From: Akkermansia sp. N21116
GTDB lineage: Bacteria; Verrucomicrobiota; Verrucomicrobiia; Verrucomicrobiales; Akkermansiaceae
NCBI RefSeq assembly: GCF_029854705.2
Contig: NZ_CP139035.1
Coordinates: 682,001 to 746,000, forward strand
Direction of reading: 5' to 3'
DNA length: 64,000 bases
In this document: piece by piece, positions 26,185 through 34,381 of the stretch
Layout: every line of letters starts with the position of its first letter
How positions within the stretch are numbered: position 1 is the first letter of the stretch
Notes under the pieces: generated by a model
What the model saw: the letters and a program-made list of their open reading frames with translations, nothing else
Told to the model about the DNA's origin: nothing
Databases searched by the model: none
Program-made: the position numbers and the translations under genes

Positions 26185-26670
26185 TTAATCGTTCGGTTTG
26201 ATATGGGGCTCTTCCTGAGGAATGTGATTGAGAGGATTGCAGACGTCGTTCTCCCGGCTTTCAAGAAGTTCTTTGTAGTAACGCTTCTTGTATTTTAGGA
26301 CTTCCATTTGCTTGTTCAGCATACGGATTTGGGTTCGGAGGTTTTTTTCCTGACGGGAGATGATTTCCGCCCGTTCCATAATTGTCGAATCTCCTTCCAG
26401 GCAGAGGTTGATGTAGCGTTTTACTCCTTCGATTGGAAGTCCGGTCATGCGCAGGCAGTGGACCAGGCGCAACCAGTTTAGATTGTATTCCGAGAATAGG
26501 CGAGCGTTGCTCCCGCTACGATCCACTCCGGGAATGAGGCCTGCATTTTCATAATATCGAACCGTGTAGGTGGATAGTTCCACCATGTCGGCGACTTGTT
26601 TGACGGTATAGCAGGGAGTTTGGTCGTAGGAGTTGGGGAAGGTTCCTTCCTTACGTTGGCTTTCTATCAT
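26185..26670 (-). CDS. MerR-family transcriptional regulator
   Basis: This 161-aa regulator has a MerR winged helix at residues 20-88: YTVKQVADMVELSTYTVRYYENAGLIPG, then FSEYNLNWLRLVHCLRMTGLPIEGVKRY. A long dimerisation helix follows (100-145). No metal-binding Cys cluster is at the C-terminus, so it resembles the general stress or aldehyde/oxidant-type MerR members linked to redox genes. It faces the cupin gene divergently across 275 bp and converges with the flavodoxin pair. A 9-bp inverted repeat in the shared spacer is a candidate operator. Confidence 0.9.
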   Translation of the reverse strand: MIESQRKEGTFPNSYDQTPCYTVKQVADMVELSTYTVRYYENAGLIPGVDRSGSNARLFSEYNLNWLRLVHCLRMTGLPIEGVKRYINLCLEGDSTIMERAEIISRQEKNLRTQIRMLNKQMEVLKYKKRYYKELLESRENDVCNPLNHIPQEEPHIKPND

Positions 26671-26734
26671 ATGGGCTGGGTTATTCTTACTGTAACTTTA
26701 ATAATCCATGGGAAGGAGAGTCTCAAACCATTTG

Positions 26735-26764
26735 TTGACATTCTGTCTGTCTGGAAGACAGACA
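26735..26764 (+). promoter_or_regulatory. Perfect 9-bp inverted repeat between merR-type gene and cupin (candidate operator)
   Basis: A TTGACA hexamer (26735-26740) is followed at once by TGTCTGTCT-GGA-AGACAGACA (26744-26764). MerR proteins typically bind such dyads between -35 and -10 elements, but I see no matching -10 at the 19-bp distance. The cupin start is about 180 bp away. Confidence 0.45.
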
Positions 26765-26945
26765 CCGATTTGAACATCCTCGACTGGGGGATGGTCTCAG
26801 TGTGTGAAATGCAGATTGGAATCAAAAGCGTTGGAGGTACTTCGGACGCAAGTGATGGCCTCCGCATTCTGGAAGATCGTGTTTGGCCCGGAGAAAGGGC
26901 TTGCGAGAAGTTCTTGCGGAACACGAATCTCATTGAGTACAAATT

Positions 26946-27290
26946 ATGACAACAGAACTAGAAAATATACCGGAGGGGTCGGCTTTGTCTCTGGCCGGAT
27001 TAGTCTCCTATTCTCCCGGGGAGATCGTTAGCAAGACCTTGACGAAGCATGAAATCGTTCGGCTTATTCTGTTTGCTTTCAGTAAAGGGGAGGGCGTGAG
27101 TACGCATTCGTCCATTGGCGATGAACTGATCCAGGTGCTTGATGGAGTGGCCCGAATTACTTTGAACGGCGCGGATTCCATCCTCCGTGAGGGTGAGGCT
27201 ATCGTTCTACCTGCGGGGCTTCCTCATTCCGTTTATGCCGTTGAAGATTTCAAAATGCTCCTGACGGTTGCCTTTCCTCCGGAAGATTAA
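26946..27290 (+). CDS. Small cupin-domain protein
   Basis: This 114-aa single-domain beta-barrel protein has cupin motif 1, THSSIGDELIQVLDGVARI (about residues 56-74), and motif 2, GEAIVLPAGLPHSVYA (about residues 82-97). Together they supply metal-binding His and Glu positions, though the first His pair is reduced to a single His. The function in this family is not specific. The gene faces the MerR regulator and may be its target. Confidence 0.85.
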   Translation: MTTELENIPEGSALSLAGLVSYSPGEIVSKTLTKHEIVRLILFAFSKGEGVSTHSSIGDELIQVLDGVARITLNGADSILREGEAIVLPAGLPHSVYAVEDFKMLLTVAFPPED

Positions 27291-27312
27291 AAGCGTTGGA
27301 GGGGGTATTTGT

Positions 27313-27558
27313 TTATCCTTTCCAATACCACCATTTGAGTTTTTCCGGATCAGGATTTTCCGTCGAAGCAAAATAAACGGCACAACGATATACATAAAGC
27401 TGGCAGCGGTCGATACGGATTCCCCGCATGGCGCATTCGCGTTCGTAAAGCTCCTCGGGATCGGCGTTCTTGAGGGATGCGATGGTTGTGAATCCCAGCA
27501 TGATGAGATCTTTTTCCGTTTCTTTGCCGACGCCTGGAATATTGCGTAATTCACCCAT
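27313..27558 (-). CDS. Helix-hairpin-helix (Cdd1/pathogenicity-locus type) protein
   Basis: This 81-aa protein begins MGELRNIPGVGKETEKDLIMLGFTTI, two helix-hairpin-helix turns as in Cdd1 and TfoX C-terminal-like domains, then DPEELYERECAMRG and a basic, Trp-rich tail. It is presumed to bind nucleic acid or another protein. The longer frame to 27711 is shadow sequence over the DUF1287 gene, and the start at 27558 gives full domain coverage. It overlaps the end of the DUF1287 gene by 8 bp, so the two are translationally coupled. Confidence 0.8.
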   Translation of the reverse strand: MGELRNIPGVGKETEKDLIMLGFTTIASLKNADPEELYERECAMRGIRIDRCQLYVYRCAVYFASTENPDPEKLKWWYWKG

Positions 27559-28195
27559 GGTAAGTATGTGTTGATGTCGTCGTTTTGCTCCATTTGGGGC
27601 GGAAGTGTCCGGTGATGGAAAAGGAGAACAGGCAGTTTTCCTCCTGAGTGCCGGCGCCGATGTTGTGGATGATGAGCGGAATTCCCTCAGGTGATTTCCT
27701 GTCGGAGACAATGCCGATATGCGGAAGATTGCCCGGGAGCAACCAAGTTACGACATCGCCGGGGTGGTAGCGACCGGGATCCTGTTTGCCGGAGGATTTT
27801 GGGGAAAGGGGAATGGCCCAGCCGCGGCGGTACATGAACGTACGGAGGTTGGGGACGCGACGATGGTCAATATTTTTGTCCGTGGATTTTAGTCCCCATA
27901 GTTTAGGGTATTGGGAAAAATTTCTGGACATGTCTTCGTGGACTTCCTTTTGCAGGTCGAACCCGAGCCGGCGCATGGCACGGATAACGACATCGGTACA
28001 AACCCCGGTCGATTGCGGAACGTCGCCATTGGGGTAGGAGATGGAGCGGTATTCCGGATCGTACGAGACTGTGACGCCGATTTGGGATCTCGCGCTTGTC
28101 ACGAGGAACAAAGCCGGTTCCGGAGGTGTCCCGGAAACGGTGCCAACCGTGAACAGGAGGATTGCGAAAAACCAGGCTGGACAAGGAATTCTCAT
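27551..28195 (-). CDS. DUF1287 secreted protein
   Basis: This 214-aa protein (from the ATG used here) has a signal peptide (MRIPCPAWFFAILLFTVG). The DUF1287 hallmarks are all present: VSYDPEYRSISYPNGDVP, GVCTDVVIRA, HEDMSRNFSQYPKLWGL, NIDHRRVPNL, GDVVTWLL and HIGIVSD. Cys and His in GVCTD and LPHIGI match an NlpC/P60-like papain-fold arrangement, so a cell-wall-related hydrolase is possible; this is inference. The open frame extends 276 bp further upstream, but that part is low-complexity and lacks a signal. The gene ends inside the start of the helix-hairpin-helix gene. Confidence 0.88.
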   Translation of the reverse strand: MRIPCPAWFFAILLFTVGTVSGTPPEPALFLVTSARSQIGVTVSYDPEYRSISYPNGDVPQSTGVCTDVVIRAMRRLGFDLQKEVHEDMSRNFSQYPKLWGLKSTDKNIDHRRVPNLRTFMYRRGWAIPLSPKSSGKQDPGRYHPGDVVTWLLPGNLPHIGIVSDRKSPEGIPLIIHNIGAGTQEENCLFSFSITGHFRPKWSKTTTSTHTYHG

Positions 28196-28518
28196 GGTGT
28201 GTTCATAGATTATTCCAGGCGGCGGGGAAAGAAGAAATTCCATGGCTCTATCTCTTGATTGATTATGGGCAATGAGGATATAACCGGAAATAGAAAGTTG
28301 GGTGCGTGTATCTTTTCCGTTGTTGCCTGTTGTTTGAGGATCTGTGCCGGTATTTTGTTTTCGCACGAACAGCATTGAAGGGCCTGCATGGAGCCGGAGC
28401 GTGAGAGAGCAATCGTGGAATATTTGAGGAAAGCCGTGGATGTCTGGGCGGGGAAATGACGGAGAAAACATAGTCCGGTTTTGAAGGTATGGACATCTTT
28501 CTGCTGGCTTTCAGGGGT

Positions 28519-28549
28519 AATTGCCAGTATGCCATGGCGTATGGCAATT
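28519..28549 (+). promoter_or_regulatory. Hairpin enclosing the start codons of the gamma-carbonic anhydrase gene
   Basis: AATTGCCA (28519-28526) pairs exactly with TGGCAATT (28542-28549). Inside, TATGCC and GGCGTA extend the stem with one G-U pair and a bulged G. ATG 28529 and ATG 28541 both lie within the structure, so folding could restrict translation. Confidence 0.4.
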
Positions 28550-29050
28550 GAATCCTATCAGGGGAAGACTCCGGTCATTGACGCAACGGCATACATAGCC
28601 GCTAGCGCAGATCTGATCGGACAGGTAGATATCGAAGAAAACGCGAGTATCTGGTACAATGTAACGCTACGGGGGGATATCAACAATATTTCCGTGGGTA
28701 AGTGTTCCAATATCCAGGATAATAGTTGCCTCCACGTGGCTGATAACTATGGCTGTATCGTGGGTGATTACGTGACTGTTGGTCATGGCGCCATTCTGCA
28801 TGCCTGTACAATCAAAAATGACGTCCTGATCGGAATGGGAGCCATTGTCCTTGATGGTGCCGTAGTCGGAGAGGGTTCCGTCGTTGGAGCGCAGGCGCTG
28901 GTAACGAAGGGAACGGTGATTCCTCCCAATTCCCTGGTTCTTGGATCTCCGGCCAAAGTGGTCAAGGATCTCGGCCCGGAATCCCAGGTAAAAAACCATG
29001 CCTGGGCTGAAAAATACGTTCGCGTTTCACGTAGATATATGAATTCATAA
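28529..29050 (+). CDS. Gamma-carbonic anhydrase family protein (left-handed beta-helix)
   Basis: Hexapeptide repeats run through most of the protein: GQVDIEENASIWYNVTLRGDINNISVG, then NIQDNSCLHVA and VTVGHGAILHACTI. The metal-binding His residues of the YrdA/CaiE group are seen in CLHVAD, GHGAI and LHACT. Such trimers bind zinc and may hydrate CO2, though many members have no proven activity. The start is taken at 28529 (MPWRMAIES), with AGGGG 11 nt before; 28541 is also possible, and the frame itself is open to 28481. The product is about 173 aa. Confidence 0.88.
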   Translation: MPWRMAIESYQGKTPVIDATAYIAASADLIGQVDIEENASIWYNVTLRGDINNISVGKCSNIQDNSCLHVADNYGCIVGDYVTVGHGAILHACTIKNDVLIGMGAIVLDGAVVGEGSVVGAQALVTKGTVIPPNSLVLGSPAKVVKDLGPESQVKNHAWAEKYVRVSRRYMNS

Positions 29051-29093
29051 CTTGTTGATGGCGTGAATCTTTTTTCCGCCTCATCTTTTTCCT

Positions 29094-29582
29094 ATGCCGG
29101 ATCCCGGAACATCCTCTATTCCTGTCCGCGTCGTTGCCTTGTTGCCGACTCCGGCCGGCTGTGCTACATTTTTTGCTCCAGTGGATGGAGAGGGGAAAAC
29201 AGTCGTTATTTTTATTGATTCAGCTGTTGGCGCCTTCATCAATCTCCATCTGTCCGGACAGGTTATTCCCCGCCCGATGACCCACCACTTGATGCGGGAT
29301 ATGATGAAGGGCATGGGGATTCGCTTGCGTGGTTCCTGTATCGTTCGTAGCGAAAAAGGGATCTATTACTGTCGCATGATTGTTGAAATGGAGAATGAAA
29401 TCTCCGAAAGAAAGGTGTTGGAGTTGGATTCCAGACCGGGAGATGCCCTAGCTATGTCTTTGCTTGAGGGATGTCCGTTTACAATCCGTTCCGATATTTG
29501 GTCGGACATGGAGGACGTCACGGATAAATTGCAGGAAATCCGGAAATCCTCCCCTGACGGCGAGGGCCCCGATTTCTTTTGA
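29094..29582 (+). CDS. Bifunctional nuclease (DUF151) family protein
   Basis: This 162-aa protein matches the BFN/DUF151 layout: IFIDSAVGAFINLHL (about residues 40-54), the RPMTHHLMRDMMKGMG segment with paired His, and SRPGDALAMSLLEGCPF (about residues 112-128). Plant and bacterial members have been described as nucleases, and most remain uncharacterised. It starts 43 bp after the carbonic anhydrase-like gene on the same strand and may be cotranscribed with it. A fresh promoter follows before nusA. Confidence 0.88.
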   Translation: MPDPGTSSIPVRVVALLPTPAGCATFFAPVDGEGKTVVIFIDSAVGAFINLHLSGQVIPRPMTHHLMRDMMKGMGIRLRGSCIVRSEKGIYYCRMIVEMENEISERKVLELDSRPGDALAMSLLEGCPFTIRSDIWSDMEDVTDKLQEIRKSSPDGEGPDFF

Positions 29583-29645
29583 CGGGCGTATTTTTGGATT
29601 TCGAAAATAATTGTCTATGAGAGTTTAGGGAGACAGGAATTATCC

Positions 29646-29674
29646 TTGTCAAACTAGTGGGAGCATGATCTAAT
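29646..29674 (+). promoter_or_regulatory. Sigma70-type promoter of the nusA-infB-rbfA operon
   Basis: TTGTCA and TCTAAT are separated by 17 bp, with TG one base before the -10 hexamer (extended -10). The predicted transcript starts near 29681, giving an ~88-nt leader before nusA. Confidence 0.6.
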
Positions 29675-29710
29675 CTCCGCGAAAACATTCCCCGGGAGTC
29701 ATTCAGGAGG

Positions 29711-29735
29711 GTGGGTCAATGACCCGCTCTTTTTT
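29711..29735 (+). terminator. Terminator-like hairpin in the nusA leader (possible attenuator)
   Basis: GTGGGTCA pairs with TGACCCGC around a tiny loop, followed by TCTTTTTTG. It lies downstream of the predicted promoter and 34 bp before the nusA start. NusA promotes pausing and termination, so feedback on its own operon is plausible. Confidence 0.55.
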
Positions 29736-29768
29736 GTCTCCCTCATTAACAATCAGCATTTCACGCAC

Positions 29769-31031
29769 ATGACGAACGATATTACCGCCTTGGTTGACTA
29801 CTACGAGAGAGAAAAAGGTCTTTCCCGAGACAGAATCCTGACGGCTCTTGCCTCCGCGTTCCTTTCCGCGTACAAGAAAATGGTCCCCGGTGCCAATTCG
29901 ATTGAGCATCTACGCGCAGAAATCAACACGAACAAGGGTAAGGTGCGTATTGTCGCGGCTTTGGAAGTCGTGCCGGAAGACGAATACAAGGACAAGTTTA
30001 ATCAGATTCCCGTCAACATGGCTGTCCGCTTGAATGCCGAAGCTGCTATAGGGGATATCATTGACGTGAACGTGACTCCGAAGGATTTTGGCCGCATCGC
30101 TGTCCAAACTGCTCGGCAGACAATGATGCAAAAACTTTTGGATGCTGAAAAGGAAATGCTTTACGATGAATTCAAGGATCGTGCCGGTGACTTGGTGACA
30201 GGTACCGTCCGCCGTTTTGAAAAAGGCGATATCTACATTGATCTGGGCAAGTTCGAAGGTGTGATGCCCTCCCGGGAGCGGGTTTCGACGGAAGAATATT
30301 CCGTCGGTGACCGGATGCGTTTCTACGTCGTTGAAGTGCGTGTGGAAGGCCGTGGACCGGAAGTAATTCTTTCCCGCAGCCATCCGAATCTTGTCCGCCG
30401 CCTGTTTGAAGCGGAAGTCGTGGAAATTGCCGATCACACGGTAGAGATCCGCGGCATCGCCCGCGAAGCCGGGTACCGTACCAAAGTGGCCGTTTTCAGC
30501 AATGATCCCAAGGTGGACCCTGTTGGCGCCTGCGTTGGCCTGCGTGGTGCAAGAGTTAAAAATATCGTCCGCGAACTCAATAACGAGAAGGTGGACATCC
30601 TCGAATGGACGGAAGATCCCACCGAGTTCGTGCGTAGTGCGTTGACTCCGGTGGAACCCCGTGAAATTACCGCGAACTCCGATACGAAGACGGTTCTAGT
30701 CATTGTCAATGACGATAGGGACCTCTCTAAGGCCATTGGACGCCGCGGACAAAACGCGCGTTTGACATCCCGTCTGATGAACTGGGATGTTCAAGTCCGC
30801 GTGTATGATCCTCAGGCCGGTGTTGCCAAGCAATTGGCAGAAGCAGCCAAGGCCCTGAGTAAACAGCTCGGCATTGCCGAGGAACTCGCATACGGTCTTG
30901 CCACCATGGGTGGTACGACGGTTGCCGCCCTCGTTGACTTCGAGGCTGCCGATATCGCTGACAACCTTGACATTTCCATGGAAGAAGCGGAAGCCGTTAT
31001 GGGAAAAGTCCACGACGTAGCGAACCAGTAA
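29769..31031 (+). CDS. nusA: Transcription termination/antitermination factor NusA
   Basis: This 420-aa protein binds RNA polymerase and nascent RNA. The N-terminal domain (1-125) is followed by an S1 domain (from DLVTGTVRRFEKGDIYIDLGK, about 140) and two KH domains. KH1 includes DPVGACVGLRGARVKNIVREL and KH2 includes DLSKAIGRRGQNARLTSRL. A short C-terminal helical segment (about 350-420) resembles one acidic repeat domain. The usual upstream rimP gene is absent. It is first gene of the conserved nusA-infB-rbfA run, with a 54-bp gap to infB. Confidence 0.97.
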   Translation: MTNDITALVDYYEREKGLSRDRILTALASAFLSAYKKMVPGANSIEHLRAEINTNKGKVRIVAALEVVPEDEYKDKFNQIPVNMAVRLNAEAAIGDIIDVNVTPKDFGRIAVQTARQTMMQKLLDAEKEMLYDEFKDRAGDLVTGTVRRFEKGDIYIDLGKFEGVMPSRERVSTEEYSVGDRMRFYVVEVRVEGRGPEVILSRSHPNLVRRLFEAEVVEIADHTVEIRGIAREAGYRTKVAVFSNDPKVDPVGACVGLRGARVKNIVRELNNEKVDILEWTEDPTEFVRSALTPVEPREITANSDTKTVLVIVNDDRDLSKAIGRRGQNARLTSRLMNWDVQVRVYDPQAGVAKQLAEAAKALSKQLGIAEELAYGLATMGGTTVAALVDFEAADIADNLDISMEEAEAVMGKVHDVANQ

Positions 31032-31085
31032 ACTCTGCCGGAGAGGACAACCTCACCGGCATTTCCAAGAAAAAATTTTATATCT

Positions 31086-33167
31086 ATGCCCGGTCAAAAA
31101 GATAATCGCGAGTCAGAAAAAGAAGTGCTTGATCTCATCGGTTCCAAGCCGAAGAGACCTCGCAAGAAACAGCAGGTTGAACCTGCAGCGGCCGACGAGA
31201 CGCCGGTTCCCGCCACGGATACTCCAGTCAAACAAGAAAAGAAGCAGGCTCTCGATCTCCTTTCGGGTAAAAAGAAGTCCCGTCCTCAGCCAGAGACTCC
31301 TGCCGAGCCTGTTGCCGAATCTCCCGAAGTTGATTCGTCCCTTCCCTCTGCCGATAGTAACCCCGGTGTCGTAGAACCGGGGGGTGTCATTAACCTTAAA
31401 CCCCCGGTTTCCGTTTCGGATCTGGCTGCTATGATGGGAATTAAACCTTTTCGCTTGATCAAGGACTTGATGGGCTTGGGTATTTTCGGCAATCCCTCAA
31501 CCGTAATTGATGCGGAAGTCGTTGGTAAACTGTGTGATATCCATGGATTCGTCTTCGAACGCGAAAAACGCGAAAAAGGCGGCGGAGTCAAACCTCTGCC
31601 GGAAGTTCCCAAAGAACCCGATCCCGTCCCGGTTGTCGAAGAACCCAAGGAAGTTCTGAAAATCCGGACGCCTATCATTACTGTCATGGGGCATGTTGAC
31701 CATGGCAAGACATCCTTGTTGGATTACATCCGCCGTTCCCGTGTGGCCAAAGGGGAAGCGGGTGGCATTACCCAGCACATCGGTGCCTATTCCGTAGATC
31801 ACGGAGGCCAGTTGTTGACATTTATCGATACTCCGGGGCACGCTATTTTCACTGAAATGCGTGCTCGCGGAGCGGATGTGACGGATATTGTCGTGCTGGT
31901 CGTGGCTGCCAATGACGGCATTATGCCCCAAACACGCGAGGCCATCGCCCACGCTAAAGCTGCGAAAAAGACGGTGATCGTCGCCATCAACAAGTGCGAT
32001 TTGCCGGCAGCAGATCCCATGAAGACCAAGACTGGTCTGATGGAAGAAGGCTTGGTGCCGACCGATTTCGGTGGCGATATTGAATGCGTGGAAGTATCCG
32101 CTTTGACGGGTGCAGGCATTCCCGATCTGCTTGATCTGCTTGTGTTGCAGGCTGAAGTATTGGAGTTGAAAGCTAACCCGAAGGCTAATTGCCGGGCTTC
32201 TATCATCGAAGCCCGTGTGGAACAAGGGCGTGGCAGCTCTGCGACGGCTATTGTCGAAAGCGGAACCATCAAGGTAGGCATGCCTTTCATTTGCGGCCCC
32301 TTTGCAGGCAAAGTCCGCTCACTCAACAGCGACAGCGGCAAGAAAATCAAATCTGCCGGTCCCGGAACACCGGTGGAGATTATCGGTTTTGCCGAAACTC
32401 CGAATGTCGGCGATGAACTTGTTGAAATGGAGAATGAACGTGCTGCCAAGAAGTTGGCTGAAGAACGCCAGCTTGATCTCCGCGCAACTCGTTTGAATGC
32501 ACCTAGGAAGTCTCGCATGGAAGACATCCGTGCTCTCATGGGCGATGGCTCCCAGAAAGTTCAGCTCAAGCTCTTGCTCAAAGCGGACGTCCAAGGCTCA
32601 GTCGAAGCTATTAGAAAGGCTATCGAAGACATTAAGTCCGAGAAGGTGGAGTGCCATTTCATCCAAACGGCTGCCGGTCCCATTTCCGAATCCGACATTC
32701 TGCTGGCGTCCTCTTCCGATGCCGTCGTTCTTGGTTTCAATGTGAAGGTGGAATCCAATGCCGTTCGCATGGTGAAACGCGAAGGTGTGCAGGTGAAGCT
32801 CTACTCCATTGTGTACGAACTCATCGACCAGGTGCGTGATACCATGCTCGGTCTTCTTGAGCCGGAAACCCGCGAAACGATCATCGGCCATGCCGACGTC
32901 AAGCAGGTCTTCAAGCTCAATAAAGGGCGTGCTGCCGGCTGTATGGTTTCCGACGGCAAAGTGCAGAGGACATGCGAAGCTCGCGTGCTCCGAGATGGTC
33001 AGGCAATCTTCGACGGCAAGATGTCGACGCTCCGCCGCTTCCAGGATGAAGTGGACGAAGTCAAGGCTGGCCTCGAATGCGGTATTCGCCTCGGCGACTT
33101 CAACGAATACGAAGAAGGCGATGTGATCGAATGCTATACTTTGGAAAAAATTAAACAGACTCTCTAA
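31086..33167 (+). CDS. infB: Translation initiation factor IF-2
   Basis: This 693-aa GTPase delivers initiator tRNA to the ribosome. The first ~120 residues are low-complexity (Lys/Pro/Glu-rich). The IF2_N-like segment VSDLAAMMGIKPFRLIKDLM follows. The G domain starts near residue 195: G1 GHVDHGKTS, G3 DTPGH, G4 NKCD, with G2 in GGITQHIGAY. Domains II-IV follow to the C-terminus. It is shorter than the Escherichia coli protein, mainly in the N-terminal extension. It sits between nusA and rbfA in the standard order. Confidence 0.97.
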   Translation: MPGQKDNRESEKEVLDLIGSKPKRPRKKQQVEPAAADETPVPATDTPVKQEKKQALDLLSGKKKSRPQPETPAEPVAESPEVDSSLPSADSNPGVVEPGGVINLKPPVSVSDLAAMMGIKPFRLIKDLMGLGIFGNPSTVIDAEVVGKLCDIHGFVFEREKREKGGGVKPLPEVPKEPDPVPVVEEPKEVLKIRTPIITVMGHVDHGKTSLLDYIRRSRVAKGEAGGITQHIGAYSVDHGGQLLTFIDTPGHAIFTEMRARGADVTDIVVLVVAANDGIMPQTREAIAHAKAAKKTVIVAINKCDLPAADPMKTKTGLMEEGLVPTDFGGDIECVEVSALTGAGIPDLLDLLVLQAEVLELKANPKANCRASIIEARVEQGRGSSATAIVESGTIKVGMPFICGPFAGKVRSLNSDSGKKIKSAGPGTPVEIIGFAETPNVGDELVEMENERAAKKLAEERQLDLRATRLNAPRKSRMEDIRALMGDGSQKVQLKLLLKADVQGSVEAIRKAIEDIKSEKVECHFIQTAAGPISESDILLASSSDAVVLGFNVKVESNAVRMVKREGVQVKLYSIVYELIDQVRDTMLGLLEPETRETIIGHADVKQVFKLNKGRAAGCMVSDGKVQRTCEARVLRDGQAIFDGKMSTLRRFQDEVDEVKAGLECGIRLGDFNEYEEGDVIECYTLEKIKQTL

Positions 33168-33185
33168 TAGGATTGTCTATTCCAC

Positions 33186-33560
33186 ATGAGTACACGCAGA
33201 CTGGATAAGGTAAATGAATTGATGCGCCGTGAAATAAGCACGGTTATTCAACGCGACTTCGAGTTTCCGGATACGATCGTGACCGTTGCCGGAGTGGAAA
33301 TCACGGAGGATCTTAAGGAAGGCAAGGTCTGGATCGGCGTCGTTGGACGCATGCATCCCGACCAGGTTCTGGAGAAACTCAATGCCCGTCACGGCATGGT
33401 CCAGTCTCTCGTTTCCAAGCGGGTGGTGCTCCGCAATACACCGCGGCTTGTATTCCGACTGGACGATTCCGCGCAACGCGGCGTGGATATGGTGAACCTC
33501 CTTGAGGATATCGACAAGAACCTTCCGAAGGCACCTCCCGCTCCTGAAGGAGAAGAATAA
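33186..33560 (+). CDS. rbfA: Ribosome-binding factor A
   Basis: This 124-aa KH-like protein helps mature the 30S subunit and processes the 16S 5' end. MSTRRLDKVNELMRREISTVIQRD and the later RLVFRLDDSAQRG and VDMVNLLEDID are the RbfA signature helices and strand. The last 12 residues are Pro/Glu-rich. It starts 18 bp after infB and closes the operon, with a strong terminator 33 bp downstream. Confidence 0.95.
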   Translation: MSTRRLDKVNELMRREISTVIQRDFEFPDTIVTVAGVEITEDLKEGKVWIGVVGRMHPDQVLEKLNARHGMVQSLVSKRVVLRNTPRLVFRLDDSAQRGVDMVNLLEDIDKNLPKAPPAPEGEE

Positions 33561-33593
33561 GCGAGTTCCTCGTAACGCAAACGCAGAAACTTA

Positions 33594-33633
33594 GCCCCGC
33601 CCGAAGGAATCTCTTCGAGCGGGGTTTTCTTTT
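33594..33633 (+). terminator. Intrinsic terminator of the nusA-infB-rbfA operon
   Basis: A GC-rich stem (GCCCCGC / GCGGGG with CGAAG/CTTCG inside) is followed by TTTTCTTTT, 33 bp past the rbfA stop. Confidence 0.9.
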
Positions 33634-33654
33634 GTTTCTACTAGGGTAAAATCA

Positions 33655-33682
33655 TGTAACCTTTCAAACATGGTATTCGTTG
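33655..33682 (+). promoter_or_regulatory. Candidate ECF-type promoter for the peptide gene at 33712
   Basis: TGTAAC (33655-33660), 17 nt, CGTTG (33678-33682). The same spaced pair occurs upstream of two other peptide genes in the island. Predicted start of transcription is near 33688, 24 nt before the ATG. Confidence 0.6.
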
Positions 33683-33711
33683 TACTAGTGAACTAACCAA
33701 CATTCAAAACA

Positions 33712-33939
33712 ATGAACAACGATTCTATGAATAAGCAGGAACTGAACGAAGAAGAACTAGATACGGTAGCTGGAGGGATTTGGGAAATTTATCATGAATC
33801 TACAGAAATAAAACCTGGCAGCTTCGTCCAAAAAAAAGGTAATTTTACGTTCAAGACTCGGGAACAAGCGGAACAGATGTTTGCCAAGATGGACCAGAAA
33901 CGTCCGGGATATTATCAAATAAGAGAAATCAAGAGATAA
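33712..33939 (+). CDS. Double-glycine-leader peptide precursor (75 aa)
   Basis: This small precursor has the leader MNNDSMNKQELNEEELDTVAGG, 22 residues ending in the GG that C39 peptidases cut after. The remaining 53-residue core is basic and aromatic (IWEIYHEST..., KRPGYYQIREIKR), with no Cys. The LNEEELDTVAGG motif matches the leaders of the other four small proteins in this island, and a C39-peptidase ABC transporter lies at 41.9 kb. No modification enzyme is nearby, so an unmodified peptide is the simplest reading. It has an ECF-type promoter-like sequence upstream and a hairpin terminator downstream. Whether the product is a bacteriocin or a signal is unknown. Confidence 0.75.
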   Translation: MNNDSMNKQELNEEELDTVAGGIWEIYHESTEIKPGSFVQKKGNFTFKTREQAEQMFAKMDQKRPGYYQIREIKR

Positions 33940-33962
33940 TCTCACCAGGACGGCAATCATTC

Positions 33963-34005
33963 ATCAGTCGTCAGCTCTTCGGAACTGGCGACTGATTGTG
34001 TATTT
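33963..34005 (+). terminator. Hairpin terminator after the 75-aa peptide gene
   Basis: A 12-bp stem (ATCAGTCGTCAG arm, one G-U pair) with a 10-nt loop is followed by TGTGTATTT, 24 bp past the stop. Confidence 0.65.
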
Positions 34006-34086
34006 CCTGAGGAAATGATTTTGTTTCTCGAGAAAATTCTGATTTGTCGGCTTTCCCATGTCGGCTGTTAGGTATTGATTGGAACG

Positions 34087-34121
34087 AAAAAGAGGCTGTC
34101 TCGGGTTAGCGAGACAGCCTC
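34087..34121 (-). terminator. Perfect 12-bp hairpin beside the IS110 element, T-tract on the minus strand
   Basis: GAGGCTGTCTCG and its exact complement flank a 6-nt loop; on the minus strand five T follow. It may terminate the minus-strand peptide cluster in the pre-insertion arrangement, or have been the insertion target, since some IS110 elements prefer hairpins. Confidence 0.5.
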
Positions 34122-34140
34122 AAATAATAAAAAGAGCTAA

Positions 34141-34380
34141 TATTTGATTACCACGGAGGGTAAAATGCTTCGTGGAATCGGAGCAGGGCTTCGAGGATCG
34201 CAACCACGAAGCCCTGGCTTGTATTGAGCACGAGAGACAGCCAGATTCCCGCCCTAGGGCGGAGAATGTCAAAGAGTCAGTGCCGATACAAGCCCCATCC
34301 GGGGATCCGATCATTCCAAATCTCGAATAGTTGAAAGGACCGTCTCCCCGAGATGAGTCCGCATTTGAGGAGGAGATCAG
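34141..34380 (+). ncRNA. Candidate IS110 bridge RNA region
   Basis: Several stem-loops occur in series. 34151-34175 has an 8-bp stem with a 9-nt loop. 34184-34216 has a perfect 10-bp stem CAGGGCTTCG with a 13-nt internal loop. 34249-34262 is the palindrome CCGCCC-TA-GGGCGG, and 34293-34304 pairs CCCC with GGGG. IS110-group elements encode a bridge RNA in this 5' non-coding end, with loops pairing to target and donor DNA. The assignment rests on position and structure only. Confidence 0.5.
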
Positions 34381-34381
34381 A

